Positions 5,983 through 13,240 of a stretch of 16,324 nt of DNA are shown piece after piece (position 1 is the first letter of the stretch; every line of letters begins with the position of its first letter). Source of the DNA: Bacillota bacterium (GTDB lineage Bacteria; Bacillota; Clostridia; Lachnospirales; Lachnospiraceae); assembly GCA_023398615.1 (NCBI GenBank), contig JAEWSD010000266.1, positions 1-16,324 on the forward strand, written 5' to 3'. The notes under the pieces were generated by a model. It had not been told where the DNA came from and searched no databases. It was given only the letters and a program-made list of their open reading frames with translations. The position numbers and the translations under genes were made by a program.

Positions 5983-7784
5983 ATGAACGCTCCTTTTTAT
6001 GCCCGGTTTATTATTTGCAGTATTACGTTATCATTATTAATTCTTGGACTTCTGATCACCAAGAAGCTTCTTCGAAAGCATATTTCGATCAAATATCAGT
6101 ATTATATATGGTTTGTCTTTCTGCTAATGCTGCTTATACCATTTTTATCAATACACTCTCATGGGTTTGGAGCTATATTTAATTGGTTTGCAAGTCTGAA
6201 TCAAGATCATGCCGCAGCGTTAGGATTTTCGACTGCTAAAACCGGCATGGATAATGTCCTTAATAATTCAAACTGGATGCAGGACTTCTCGGTTGCTGTA
6301 GGCAAATCTTCACCTGAGCTGTTAAACCGTGCTCTATTGATCGTCTGGCTCGCCGGAATAACCCTTATGGCTATATTAACATGGATTATTAATCATAAGA
6401 TAAGCAGGATTAAAAAAAGCCTCCGCCCAATCTGTAATGAAAAAATTAATACTCTGTTTAATCAATGCAGAAAAAAGCCGGAACAGATAAGAATATTTCC
6501 TTATACTGTTCACATATGATTATTACTCCCATTACGTTTGGTTTTTTCAAACCCTGCATAGTTTTACCCAGAAGTTTTAATACGGACTTTTCAGATAACG
6601 ATTTACAATATATACTTCTCCATGAGTTGCAGCATTACAAGCATAAAGACATTTTAATTAATTACATTATGTGTGCATTTCAGATAATATACTGGTTTCA
6701 TCCACTAGTCTGGTATGCCTTTAAACAGATGCGGACAGACCGGGAAATTGCCTGTGACAGTTTCGTTCTGGATACTCTGGAAGAAAACAATTACGTTGAA
6801 TATGGCAGCACCATCCTTAATTTTGCAGATAGGACTATGCACCATTCTAATTTTTTATTTTCTGCAGATATCGGCGGTGCTAAAAACCAGATAAAAAGAC
6901 GTATTATGAATATTGCTTCCTTCTGTCCGGAGACTAAATGGATGAAGACAAAAAGCTTATTGGTTCTTGTAATGATAGCTTCCATAACCATAGCTTCCGC
7001 TCCGATTCTTTCTGTCCGGGCGGAAAAGGAGAGTATTTATAACATATCAAATACCAAAGTAAATTATGAAGACCTAAGTGCTTATTTTGAAGGCTATGAA
7101 GGAAGTTTCGTACTATATGATTCCAGCACCGGTCAATACGAAATCTACAATAAAGATAAGAGCATAAAAAGAGTTTCACCAAATTCCACCTACAAAATTT
7201 TCAGTGCATTATTCGGTTTGGAATCGGGTGTTATAACAGATATGGATTCCTCTGTCAGATGGAATGAATCCCTCTATCCTTATGACTCCTGGAATAAAGA
7301 CCAGACTTTATATACTGCCATGAAAAATTCTGTTAATTGGTATTTTCAGGCTATCGATAACAAAATAGGAATGGATAAACTGCAGGCTTATTTTGATAAG
7401 GTTAACTATGGAAACCTCGACTTATCCGGCGGCTTATCCCATTACTGGTTAGAGTCTTCCTTAAAAATATCACCAATCGAGCAGGTTGAATTATTAAAAG
7501 CCTTTTATACTAACACTTATGGATTTCAGGAGAAAAACATTCGGGCTGTCAAAGCTTCTCTCCTTCTCTCCCGGGCAAACGGTGCCCTGTTATCCGGTAA
7601 GACCGGCACCGGTAATGTGAATGGCAAAAATATTAACGGTTGGTTTATCAGATATGTTGAAAGTGACAAAAACACTTACTTCTTTGCAACGAATATACAA
7701 AGTGATGATGATTGTACTGGAAGTACTGCTTCTAAGATTACTCTTTCCATATTGGCAGACAAACAAATATACACTTCTGAATAG
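5983..7784 (+). CDS. blaR1: BlaR1/MecR1 beta-lactam sensor-transducer, in two frames joined by a -1 shift
   Basis: Frame 1 runs 5983-6519 (178 codons) and the second frame continues to 7784. A -1 shift at 6471-6477 gives one 600-residue protein, close to the 585 of S. aureus BlaR1. Domain order in the joined protein: three membrane helices (about 8-26, 38-56, 118-136); an M56 zinc peptidase domain with HELQH at 214-218 and REIACD around 254-259; a fourth membrane helix at about 322-343; then the extracellular penicillin-binding sensor with STYK 402-405 (acylated Ser402), SVN 450-452 and KTG 540-542. All key motifs are intact, and no other stop or shift is visible after the break, which argues against long-standing decay. 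The ATG overlaps nothing but directly follows the blaI stop, with AAAGGAG at 5968-5974. Without frameshifting, only a 178-residue membrane fragment is made. An ATG at 6465 in the second frame lacks a ribosome binding site. Confidence 0.88.
6471..6511 (+). other. Candidate -1 frameshift signal in blaR1 (slippery heptamer plus stem-loop)
   Basis: The frame is lost exactly at 6471-6477, which reads A AAA AAG in the zero frame, the same heptamer used in E. coli dnaX. A -1 slip leads into GCC at 6477 and the rest of BlaR1. Three nt later GAACAGATAAG (6481-6491) pairs with CTTAT (6500-6504) and CTGTTC (6506-6511), giving 11 bp with one bulged A (6505) and an 8-nt loop. The zero-frame stop is TGA at 6517-6519. 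No upstream Shine-Dalgarno-like stimulator was seen. A lost A in an original A7 run would give the same picture. Confidence 0.55.
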
Positions 7785-7791
7785 ATTAACA

Positions 7792-9915
7792 CTACTGCGG
7801 TGCTGCCGCACAATTTTCAAACACTGATTTCACAATAGGAATTACAAAATGGCTCCCACCCCGATTCTTCACATCTTCGACCATACACACAGCCAGATAT
7901 TGTTTATCCTTTTGATCTGATACCGTAACCGCATTAAACCATCCCAGCTCCGTACCCTTGGTATCCTCCTTTGATTCTTTTATTTCCGCGGTTCCGGTCT
8001 TACCGGCAATTGTCAGCCCGTCGATTCTTGCTTTATGACCGGTACCGTTTGGATTTTCAACCACCTGAATCAAATCACCAAGTACCGTTTCTGCTGCCGA
8101 TTCCGAGAAAGCAGCCTTCTTCCAATACTCCGAAGACGCCGTATCCGTATACTCCAGATATGGTCTTACCATATTACCGCCGTTAACAAATGCAGAATAT
8201 ATTGAAGCAAGATGAATCGGGTTAACCAATATCTTTCCTTGCCCATATCCGCTGTCGGCCAATTGTATTTCTGTGTCAAATTCATTATCGGTACCGAATT
8301 CCGAAGTCGACAAGCCAAATAAAAAAGGAACCTTTTCATCAAATCCAATCCTTAACAGCTCGTCTGATAAGGTATCTTTTCCTATTTCAAGTGCTGCCTT
8401 TGCAAAATAAATATTATCCGAATATATTAGCGCATTCTGCATGGTAACCTTGTCCCCATACTCTTCCAGGGTAGTTACCTTATAATTACCCCATCCCGCA
8501 TCCTTTTGCCAGCTGAGCCCGCTTCTTCCGAAATTCTCAGCATGGTCAAGTTTTCCTGTTGTCAAACCAATTGCCGCTATCACCGGCTTGAACGATGAGC
8601 CCGGGCATAAAGCTGCCTTGAAGCGGTTATACATGGGCTTATCTTCGTCGTTATTCAGTTCCTGCCATCTATCGGCAGACATACCCAGAATAAATTCGTT
8701 TGGATCGTAAGCAGGCGTGCTGACTAATGCAAGAATCTCGCCTGTCTTAGGATTCATCACAACCGAGCTGCTTTTATTTTCTTTTAACTGATCATACAAT
8801 ACACTTTGCAGCTCCGAGTCAATCGTTACTTTAACATTTTCTCCATTCTGTGCCGGTTTCGATAATATTGTTTCCTTAACATTACCACTCTCATCAACAA
8901 TATTTATTTCCCAGCCGTCTATACCGCGTATTCGTTCTTCCAGAAGCTTCTCCAGGCCGCTTTTCCCAATAATGCTGTTCTCATTATAATATTCCGTCCC
9001 TAATTCTTTTAATTCTTCCTGGTTAATGTTTTGTACATATCCGGTTAAATGAGCAGCTTTCTCTCCCAAAGGATACGCTCTTACTTCCTTATCGGTAATC
9101 ATAACTCCAGGAATCTGTAACAGGTTTTCCTTTAATTCCGATTCCTCCTGTGAAATTGACTTAAGCGGAACAAAGGAATCAGGCTTTACATAAGATGCAT
9201 CCAGCTTCTTTCGAATATCCTCTTTTGTCATTAATAAGAAGCCGGCAATTTTTTCAATATCCTCGCTCGAATTTTCACTCATTTTACCGGGTACCAGTCC
9301 GACAGAGGCTACCGTTCCTTTTCCTGCCAGAACTGTTCCGTTACGATCCAGAATTTCCCCTCTCTTTCCGCTTATACTTGTAAGTCTTATCTTATCCGGG
9401 TCGCTCAGTTCCGGATAAATAACTTCCGATCCCCATTCGATGCAATACGTATTTTTCTCGTTCTTACTTAAGGACATCCCGTTCATAAATTCAAGAGTTC
9501 CGGCTATTGTGTTCATATTCGTTTCATAATTAACGATTGCACTGCCCGCTTCCGCTTGTACCTGGGTTATTTTAATAACTACATTTTTTGCTTCAATTCC
9601 CTCATAAATCTTTTTATTTCTTGATATAAACGCATCTTTCGAAATAAACTGTTTACTCTGCTCACTGAGCAATTTATACATTTTGTCATAATCCTTTGTA
9701 TTAATATAATCCATATATTCTTTTAGAACTGCTTCCGGATTATCATTACTTTCTTCTTTTTTAATAGTAAATTTTTCTGTATCATGATTTAAAATTCCTT
9801 CATTAATAAATACTACATAGAATAAAACCCCTATCAACACACATAATTCCAAAAATAAACTAATAAATATAATCCTACGTACTTTTCTTCGACGGCTTTT
9901 TCTTCTCGTTTGCAT
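7792..9915 (-). CDS. Class B penicillin-binding protein with MecA_N domain (PBP2a/PBP5-type transpeptidase)
   Basis: A 707-residue membrane-anchored D,D-transpeptidase that cross-links peptidoglycan outside the membrane. Layout: basic N-terminus and one membrane anchor (about 14-37); an NTF2-like MecA_N domain (about 58-172, PEAVLKEYMDYINTKDYDKMY); a PBP dimerisation domain (about 180-350, GKRGEILDRNG and SIIGKSGLEKLLEERI); and the transpeptidase domain with SSFK 440-443 (catalytic Ser440), SDN 499-501 and KTG 639-641. MecA_N marks subclass B1, which includes S. aureus PBP2a, enterococcal PBP5 and B. subtilis PbpC; members of this group often have low beta-lactam affinity, but affinity cannot be read from sequence. 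It is the second gene of a BlaI-controlled operon, 43 nt after the first, with its own AGAAGGAG. It ends 7 bp from the blaR1 stop, in convergent orientation. Confidence 0.93.
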   Translation of the reverse strand: MQTRRKSRRRKVRRIIFISLFLELCVLIGVLFYVVFINEGILNHDTEKFTIKKEESNDNPEAVLKEYMDYINTKDYDKMYKLLSEQSKQFISKDAFISRNKKIYEGIEAKNVVIKITQVQAEAGSAIVNYETNMNTIAGTLEFMNGMSLSKNEKNTYCIEWGSEVIYPELSDPDKIRLTSISGKRGEILDRNGTVLAGKGTVASVGLVPGKMSENSSEDIEKIAGFLLMTKEDIRKKLDASYVKPDSFVPLKSISQEESELKENLLQIPGVMITDKEVRAYPLGEKAAHLTGYVQNINQEELKELGTEYYNENSIIGKSGLEKLLEERIRGIDGWEINIVDESGNVKETILSKPAQNGENVKVTIDSELQSVLYDQLKENKSSSVVMNPKTGEILALVSTPAYDPNEFILGMSADRWQELNNDEDKPMYNRFKAALCPGSSFKPVIAAIGLTTGKLDHAENFGRSGLSWQKDAGWGNYKVTTLEEYGDKVTMQNALIYSDNIYFAKAALEIGKDTLSDELLRIGFDEKVPFLFGLSTSEFGTDNEFDTEIQLADSGYGQGKILVNPIHLASIYSAFVNGGNMVRPYLEYTDTASSEYWKKAAFSESAAETVLGDLIQVVENPNGTGHKARIDGLTIAGKTGTAEIKESKEDTKGTELGWFNAVTVSDQKDKQYLAVCMVEDVKNRGGSHFVIPIVKSVFENCAAAPQ
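7796..7817 (+). terminator. Weak terminator-like hairpin at the end of blaR1
   Basis: TGCGG (7796-7800) and CCGCA (7806-7810) form a 5-bp stem with a 5-nt loop, followed by CAATTTT. It is the only candidate rightward terminator after blaR1 and lies inside the last codons of the convergent PBP gene. Confidence 0.35.
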
Positions 9916-9958
9916 AATAAATCTTCTCCTTCTTACTGTTTTTATAAATAGTCATCTG

Positions 9959-12847
9959 CTAATCATTATGCTGATTACCTGCTGACTGAACTGCGGTTCC
10001 GGTTAAAATTGCACTTTTTTCTTCCAAACCAAAATAATAATTAATGACATCCTTTGCAACGGCTGCCGCATTTCCGGAGCTATAACCATTTGCAATACGT
10101 ACTGCAATTGCGATATTCGGTTCGCTAACCGGCGCATACCCGATAAATAAACCATGATTGGGCCTGTTTATTACTTCTTCTGCCGTTCCGGTCTTGCCTG
10201 CCGCATCAATCTTTAAATCTTTCAGATTACCGTTATTTTCAACAACCTGCCGCATACCCTTTTGAAGGTCGCTCCATATACTCTCGGGTAAATCTACCTG
10301 GCTTTGAATCTTAGGTGTATACTCTTTTATTATTTTGCCATCCGGGTCCGTTACTTTACCCAGGATAGATAATTGAAAGCTTGTTCCTTTGTTTGCCAGT
10401 GTTGTTACATACCTTGCCAACTGAACAGTGGTGTAATTATGGGTTCCCTGGCCGATGGAAGACGGAATTGCATATTGATCTGTAACCTGAGGCTTAGCTT
10501 CCGTTAATTCAATGCCGGATTTCTTATCCAGATCAAAAAGTTCAGCATAAGCCTGTAGCCTTTCAAGCGCCCGGTTCTCTGAATATTTATTATTTTCCTT
10601 TAACCCAAGCCGATAGGATATCTCGCAAAAATAATCATTACAGGAATTCTTAAGTGCATCTGAAACGGATGTTACCTCTCCGTGACCGCTTCTGTTCCAA
10701 CAATGCAGGGCAGTCTCCACTTTATCGAACACTCCGTCACAGAAAACCCGCGTTCCGGATGTTATGACATGTTCCTGTAATCCCGCAACTGCCGTAATGG
10801 GTTTAAATGTTGAACCCGGTGCGGTCAGTTGCTGCGTTGCCCTGTTGTAAAGTGGTAAAGACCGGTTATCAAGCAACCCGTTGTAATAAGAACTATCCAT
10901 TTGATTTACAAGACGATTATTATCATAACCGGGATAAGAAACACAGGCCAAAATATGACCGGTTTTCGGATTCACAATTACAGCGGAACCTGAACATGGG
11001 TCTAAGGCTAATTGTGCAGGAGTAATTTCCAGTTTTTGAATTTTTTCTATTATAAACTGATAAGCACTTATCTCTCCCTTAAGAAGCATTTGATAATCTT
11101 CATTTTTTTCCGGTAACACACCTTGTTCAAATAATATGCGGCAAATTTCATAACCTGATAATTCACCATTTTTCAACATAAAGTAATATATTTTATTACA
11201 AAATTCCCGATCCGATTGCAGGTTACTCCTGATATTCTCATTTACCAACCGAAGCACCTCTTCGGTATCCAAATAGGTTTTACCGGAAGGAATTCCGGAA
11301 ATGTCAATCCAGCCTTGGCTGATTGCATAAGCGATATATTCACCCAAACCAATCGTTCCGCTTTTCCACGCAAGATACGTTTTATCTCCTGCATCAATTG
11401 CATCCGTATTAAAAATTCCCATGTCCTTTTGCATAAGTTCCTCTGCAATATACTTTTCATAAACCTGCATTTCTTCGTCCAGCATATTATAGGCCGTTGA
11501 TTGAACCGTTAATTCTTCAGAAATCCTATTAAAAATCTTTTTCTGCCGGTTTTCAAAGTTTTTATATACCTCTTTTTCTGTTTCGCCTGCATCTGTCTTT
11601 TCAAAATCCATGACGTCAATAATATGATTATTTAATAAGGCATAATACACCTCGTTAACCGGTATTCTTATATCTGAGGCATCCTGAACGGCAGATTTAT
11701 TAAACTCTGTTACATTGGAGATATTGTCAACCAAAATACCGGCAATATGCTGCTCTAAAATCTTGTAAACGGCAATTTGTAAGTCCTTTTCAATACTTAA
11801 GTATACGTCATTACCCGGAACCGGATCAACCCGTTTCTCTTTTTTACTAATAATTTTTCCGACATTATCAACGTAAATATCTTCTGCCCCGTCAGTTCCC
11901 TGCAAAGTACTTTCCATATATTGTTCCACACCCGACTTTCCCACTATGGATGACTCCGTATACTGATTATTTTTCAGCCGAAATTCATCTAATTCATCTG
12001 CTGAAATTAAACCGGTATACCCGAGAATGTGGGCAAACGCTTCGCCGCCTTCATATACACGAATACTGTCCTGTTCTATATTAACTCCCTGGAAACTGTT
12101 GCTATTCTCTAATACATATGCAACCACTTCTTCCGATACGCCCTTGGCTACCGTCACAGGTAAATACCGCTTAAAGGCATTAAGAGATAACATATACCGA
12201 ATTCCTATCAGATCGAGAATCTCCTGTTTGGTGTAGCTATCCGGCAACTGATACTTTTCTGATTCCTCTTCTGTGTAATCTTCATTGTATGTCTGATATA
12301 AACAGAATTTATCATCACTGCATAAGTACTCCATTACCGTATCTGGCGTTGCTTCGGCCTGCTCTTTTGACATATCTTCGATTTTGGCCTTACCGTATAC
12401 GTCCGCCCGAAATCGCTTTAAAGCCGTACCATCTATGTTAAAAACATATTTACCGTGATTATCAAGGGTTATCCCCAATTCATTATTTATTTTCATATGA
12501 CTGGTATAAATTAATTTAACCAGCCGATATACCGTGCTGTTTAATGTCAACTGCTTTTCTCTGGTTGTTTCATAACTGCCGTTATCTTCCATAGTTATAT
12601 CATAAATCAACTGATTTCCCGCCAATAAATTTCCATTGCAATCGTAAATGTTTCCCCTTGTATTTTTAAGAATACATTTCCTGTTAGTCTTTAATGTAAA
12701 GCTATCCTCATACTTTTTTGTATTTAATATCTGTATATAATATAAGCGAAAAATTAAAAGAAAGAATAATGCTCCAAATATTGTCCACATTATTATCAGC
12801 CTTGAGATAGGAAGCTGATTATTATTCTTTCCGTTTCTGCCAGCCAT
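9959..12847 (-). CDS. PBP2-like (MrdA-type) class B transpeptidase with large insert
   Basis: A 962-residue class B penicillin-binding protein. One membrane anchor (about 15-40) is followed by a PBP dimerisation domain (about 60-340: NTRGNIYDCNGNLLAGN, AHILGYTG, SSIVGKSGVEQYMESTLQGTDG), then the transpeptidase domain with STFK 679-682 (catalytic Ser679), SCN 735-737 and KTG 885-887. This resembles PBP2/MrdA of the elongation machinery. It is much longer than the E. coli protein (633 residues), mainly because about 245 residues are inserted at about 368-612, between the strand-helix that opens the transpeptidase domain (VYLSIEKDLQIAVYKILEQ) and SGSAVIVNPKTG. Insert-bearing PBP2s occur in Clostridia, but the insert's role is unknown to me. 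The start has GGAGGTG upstream. It is the first gene of the operon behind the paired BlaI operators, so it is probably an inducible paralogue of a housekeeping PBP2. Confidence 0.92.
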   Translation of the reverse strand: MAGRNGKNNNQLPISRLIIMWTIFGALFFLLIFRLYYIQILNTKKYEDSFTLKTNRKCILKNTRGNIYDCNGNLLAGNQLIYDITMEDNGSYETTREKQLTLNSTVYRLVKLIYTSHMKINNELGITLDNHGKYVFNIDGTALKRFRADVYGKAKIEDMSKEQAEATPDTVMEYLCSDDKFCLYQTYNEDYTEEESEKYQLPDSYTKQEILDLIGIRYMLSLNAFKRYLPVTVAKGVSEEVVAYVLENSNSFQGVNIEQDSIRVYEGGEAFAHILGYTGLISADELDEFRLKNNQYTESSIVGKSGVEQYMESTLQGTDGAEDIYVDNVGKIISKKEKRVDPVPGNDVYLSIEKDLQIAVYKILEQHIAGILVDNISNVTEFNKSAVQDASDIRIPVNEVYYALLNNHIIDVMDFEKTDAGETEKEVYKNFENRQKKIFNRISEELTVQSTAYNMLDEEMQVYEKYIAEELMQKDMGIFNTDAIDAGDKTYLAWKSGTIGLGEYIAYAISQGWIDISGIPSGKTYLDTEEVLRLVNENIRSNLQSDREFCNKIYYFMLKNGELSGYEICRILFEQGVLPEKNEDYQMLLKGEISAYQFIIEKIQKLEITPAQLALDPCSGSAVIVNPKTGHILACVSYPGYDNNRLVNQMDSSYYNGLLDNRSLPLYNRATQQLTAPGSTFKPITAVAGLQEHVITSGTRVFCDGVFDKVETALHCWNRSGHGEVTSVSDALKNSCNDYFCEISYRLGLKENNKYSENRALERLQAYAELFDLDKKSGIELTEAKPQVTDQYAIPSSIGQGTHNYTTVQLARYVTTLANKGTSFQLSILGKVTDPDGKIIKEYTPKIQSQVDLPESIWSDLQKGMRQVVENNGNLKDLKIDAAGKTGTAEEVINRPNHGLFIGYAPVSEPNIAIAVRIANGYSSGNAAAVAKDVINYYFGLEEKSAILTGTAVQSAGNQHND

Positions 12848-12862
12848 TGCACACCTCCAACT

Positions 12863-12899
12863 CTTACAAGTGTAATATTCATTATATTACACTTGTAAG
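12863..12899. promoter_or_regulatory. Paired BlaI operators as a perfect inverted repeat
   Basis: CTTACAAGTGTAATAT (12863-12878) and ATATTACACTTGTAAG (12884-12899) are perfect inverted copies separated by TCATT. Each holds a full TTACA-N2-TGTAA dyad (12864-12875 and 12887-12898), so two BlaI dimers could bind with centres 23 bp apart. Together they cover the -10 element, part of the spacer and the start site of the leftward PBP promoter. Confidence 0.88.
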
Positions 12900-12912
12900 T
12901 TTTAGTTGTCAA
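12884..12912 (-). promoter_or_regulatory. Promoter of the PBP operon
   Basis: On the minus strand a perfect TTGACA (plus 12907-12912), 17-bp spacer, TAATAT (plus 12884-12889). The -10 lies inside one BlaI operator and the other operator lies just downstream, so bound BlaI should block initiation. Confidence 0.82.
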
Positions 12913-12927
12913 GTAATAATTTTTTGG

Positions 12928-12955
12928 TTGACAAACAGCTCCGGCATGTTATAAT
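12928..12955 (+). promoter_or_regulatory. Promoter of the ABC exporter leader
   Basis: A perfect TTGACA (12928-12933), 16-bp spacer, perfect TATAAT (12950-12955) with TGT before it (extended -10). Predicted start is near 12962. It is back to back with the PBP promoter: TTGTCAA (12906-12912) and TTGACAA (12928-12934) form an inverted repeat, so the two -35 boxes are only 15 bp apart. Confidence 0.85.
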
Positions 12956-12989
12956 AGAAAAAGACTATTCAGAAAGAGAGGTAAGAATC

Positions 12990-13076
12990 ATGATGTATTT
13001 AATTAAATTACGCAGCGATATTATATCGATACCATTATGTAAGATTACCTCAATAACAGGTTTACTCTCAGAATGA
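12990..13076 (+). CDS. Putative 28-residue regulatory leader peptide
   Basis: A short ORF, starting MMYLIKLRSDIISIP and ending GLLSE, directly behind the strong promoter. It has GAGAGG (12976-12981) 8 nt before the first ATG; a second ATG follows at once. I recognise no homologue. Its position, 60 nt ahead of an intrinsic terminator and 165 nt ahead of a heterodimeric ABC exporter, matches BmrB, the translated leader that controls bmrCD in B. subtilis by ribosome-mediated attenuation. Codons 17-20 overlap the 5' arm of a possible RNA helix (13040-13049), so a ribosome stalled in this ORF would change leader folding. The peptide sequence itself may matter less than its translation. Confidence 0.65.
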   Translation: MMYLIKLRSDIISIPLCKITSITGLLSE

Positions 13077-13139
13077 CATGGCGCGTTCCCTTATCGGTAA
13101 TGCTTAAGAAGTCATTTGTACGATCAATCCTTATTGCCG
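13040..13139 (+). promoter_or_regulatory. Competing leader RNA pairings (attenuator switch)
   Basis: Three mutually exclusive helices can be drawn. Segment 1, TAAGATTACC (13040-13049), inside the leader ORF, pairs with segment 2, GGTAAT-g-CTTA (13096-13106), giving 10 bp with one bulged G. Segment 2, as CGGTAAT (13095-13101), can instead pair with ATTGCCG (13133-13139), 7 bp with one G-U. That second pairing consumes the 5' arm of the terminator. A ribosome sitting on segment 1 would therefore favour readthrough. No folding energy was computed. Confidence 0.55.
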
Positions 13140-13166
13140 CGGTATCTTACCGCGGCTTATTTTTTT
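13136..13166 (+). terminator. Strong intrinsic terminator in the leader (attenuator)
   Basis: GCCGCGGTA (13136-13144) and TACCGCGGC (13148-13156) form a perfect 9-bp GC-rich stem with a TCT loop, followed by TTATTTTTTT (13157-13166). It lies between the leader promoter and the exporter gene with no other clear promoter after it, so exporter expression requires readthrough. Confidence 0.9.
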
Positions 13167-13195
13167 GCCCGAATACGGGTACTGCAAATTTACGC

Positions 13196-13211
13196 ATATT
13201 TCACTTGTAAG
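13196..13211. promoter_or_regulatory. Near-perfect BlaI operator copy upstream of the ABC exporter
   Basis: ATATTTCACTTGTAAG matches the PBP-operon operator ATATTACACTTGTAAG at 15 of 16 positions. The mismatch spoils one TACA half-site (TTCA); the TGTA half-site is intact. It lies after the attenuator terminator and 29 nt before the start codon, in the leader of the exporter mRNA. A roadblock or overlapping-promoter role is possible. No convincing promoter was seen beside it. Confidence 0.5.
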
Positions 13212-13240
13212 CAAGCCGGATATGCAGAAAAGGGGTTACT

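Noticed and set aside
6465..7784. Second half of blaR1 as an independent gene starting at ATG 6465
   Set aside because: No ribosome binding site precedes this ATG, and its first residues duplicate the frame-1 sequence across the poly-A run. Homology and domain order need it fused to the upstream membrane segment.
7971..12236. Several 60-130-codon open frames opposite the two PBP genes
   Set aside because: They are antisense to well-supported genes, lack ribosome binding sites and resemble no proteins.
5400..13000. Beta-lactam locus as a recently mobile island
   Set aside because: The region looks somewhat more AT-rich than its flanks, but no transposase, integrase, attachment-site repeats or tRNA border is visible, so transfer is not supported here.
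13168..13200. A second promoter for the exporter after the attenuator
   Set aside because: TTGCCC at 13165-13170 has no acceptable -10 at 16-18 bp, and the small CCCG/CGGG hairpin here is too short to interpret.
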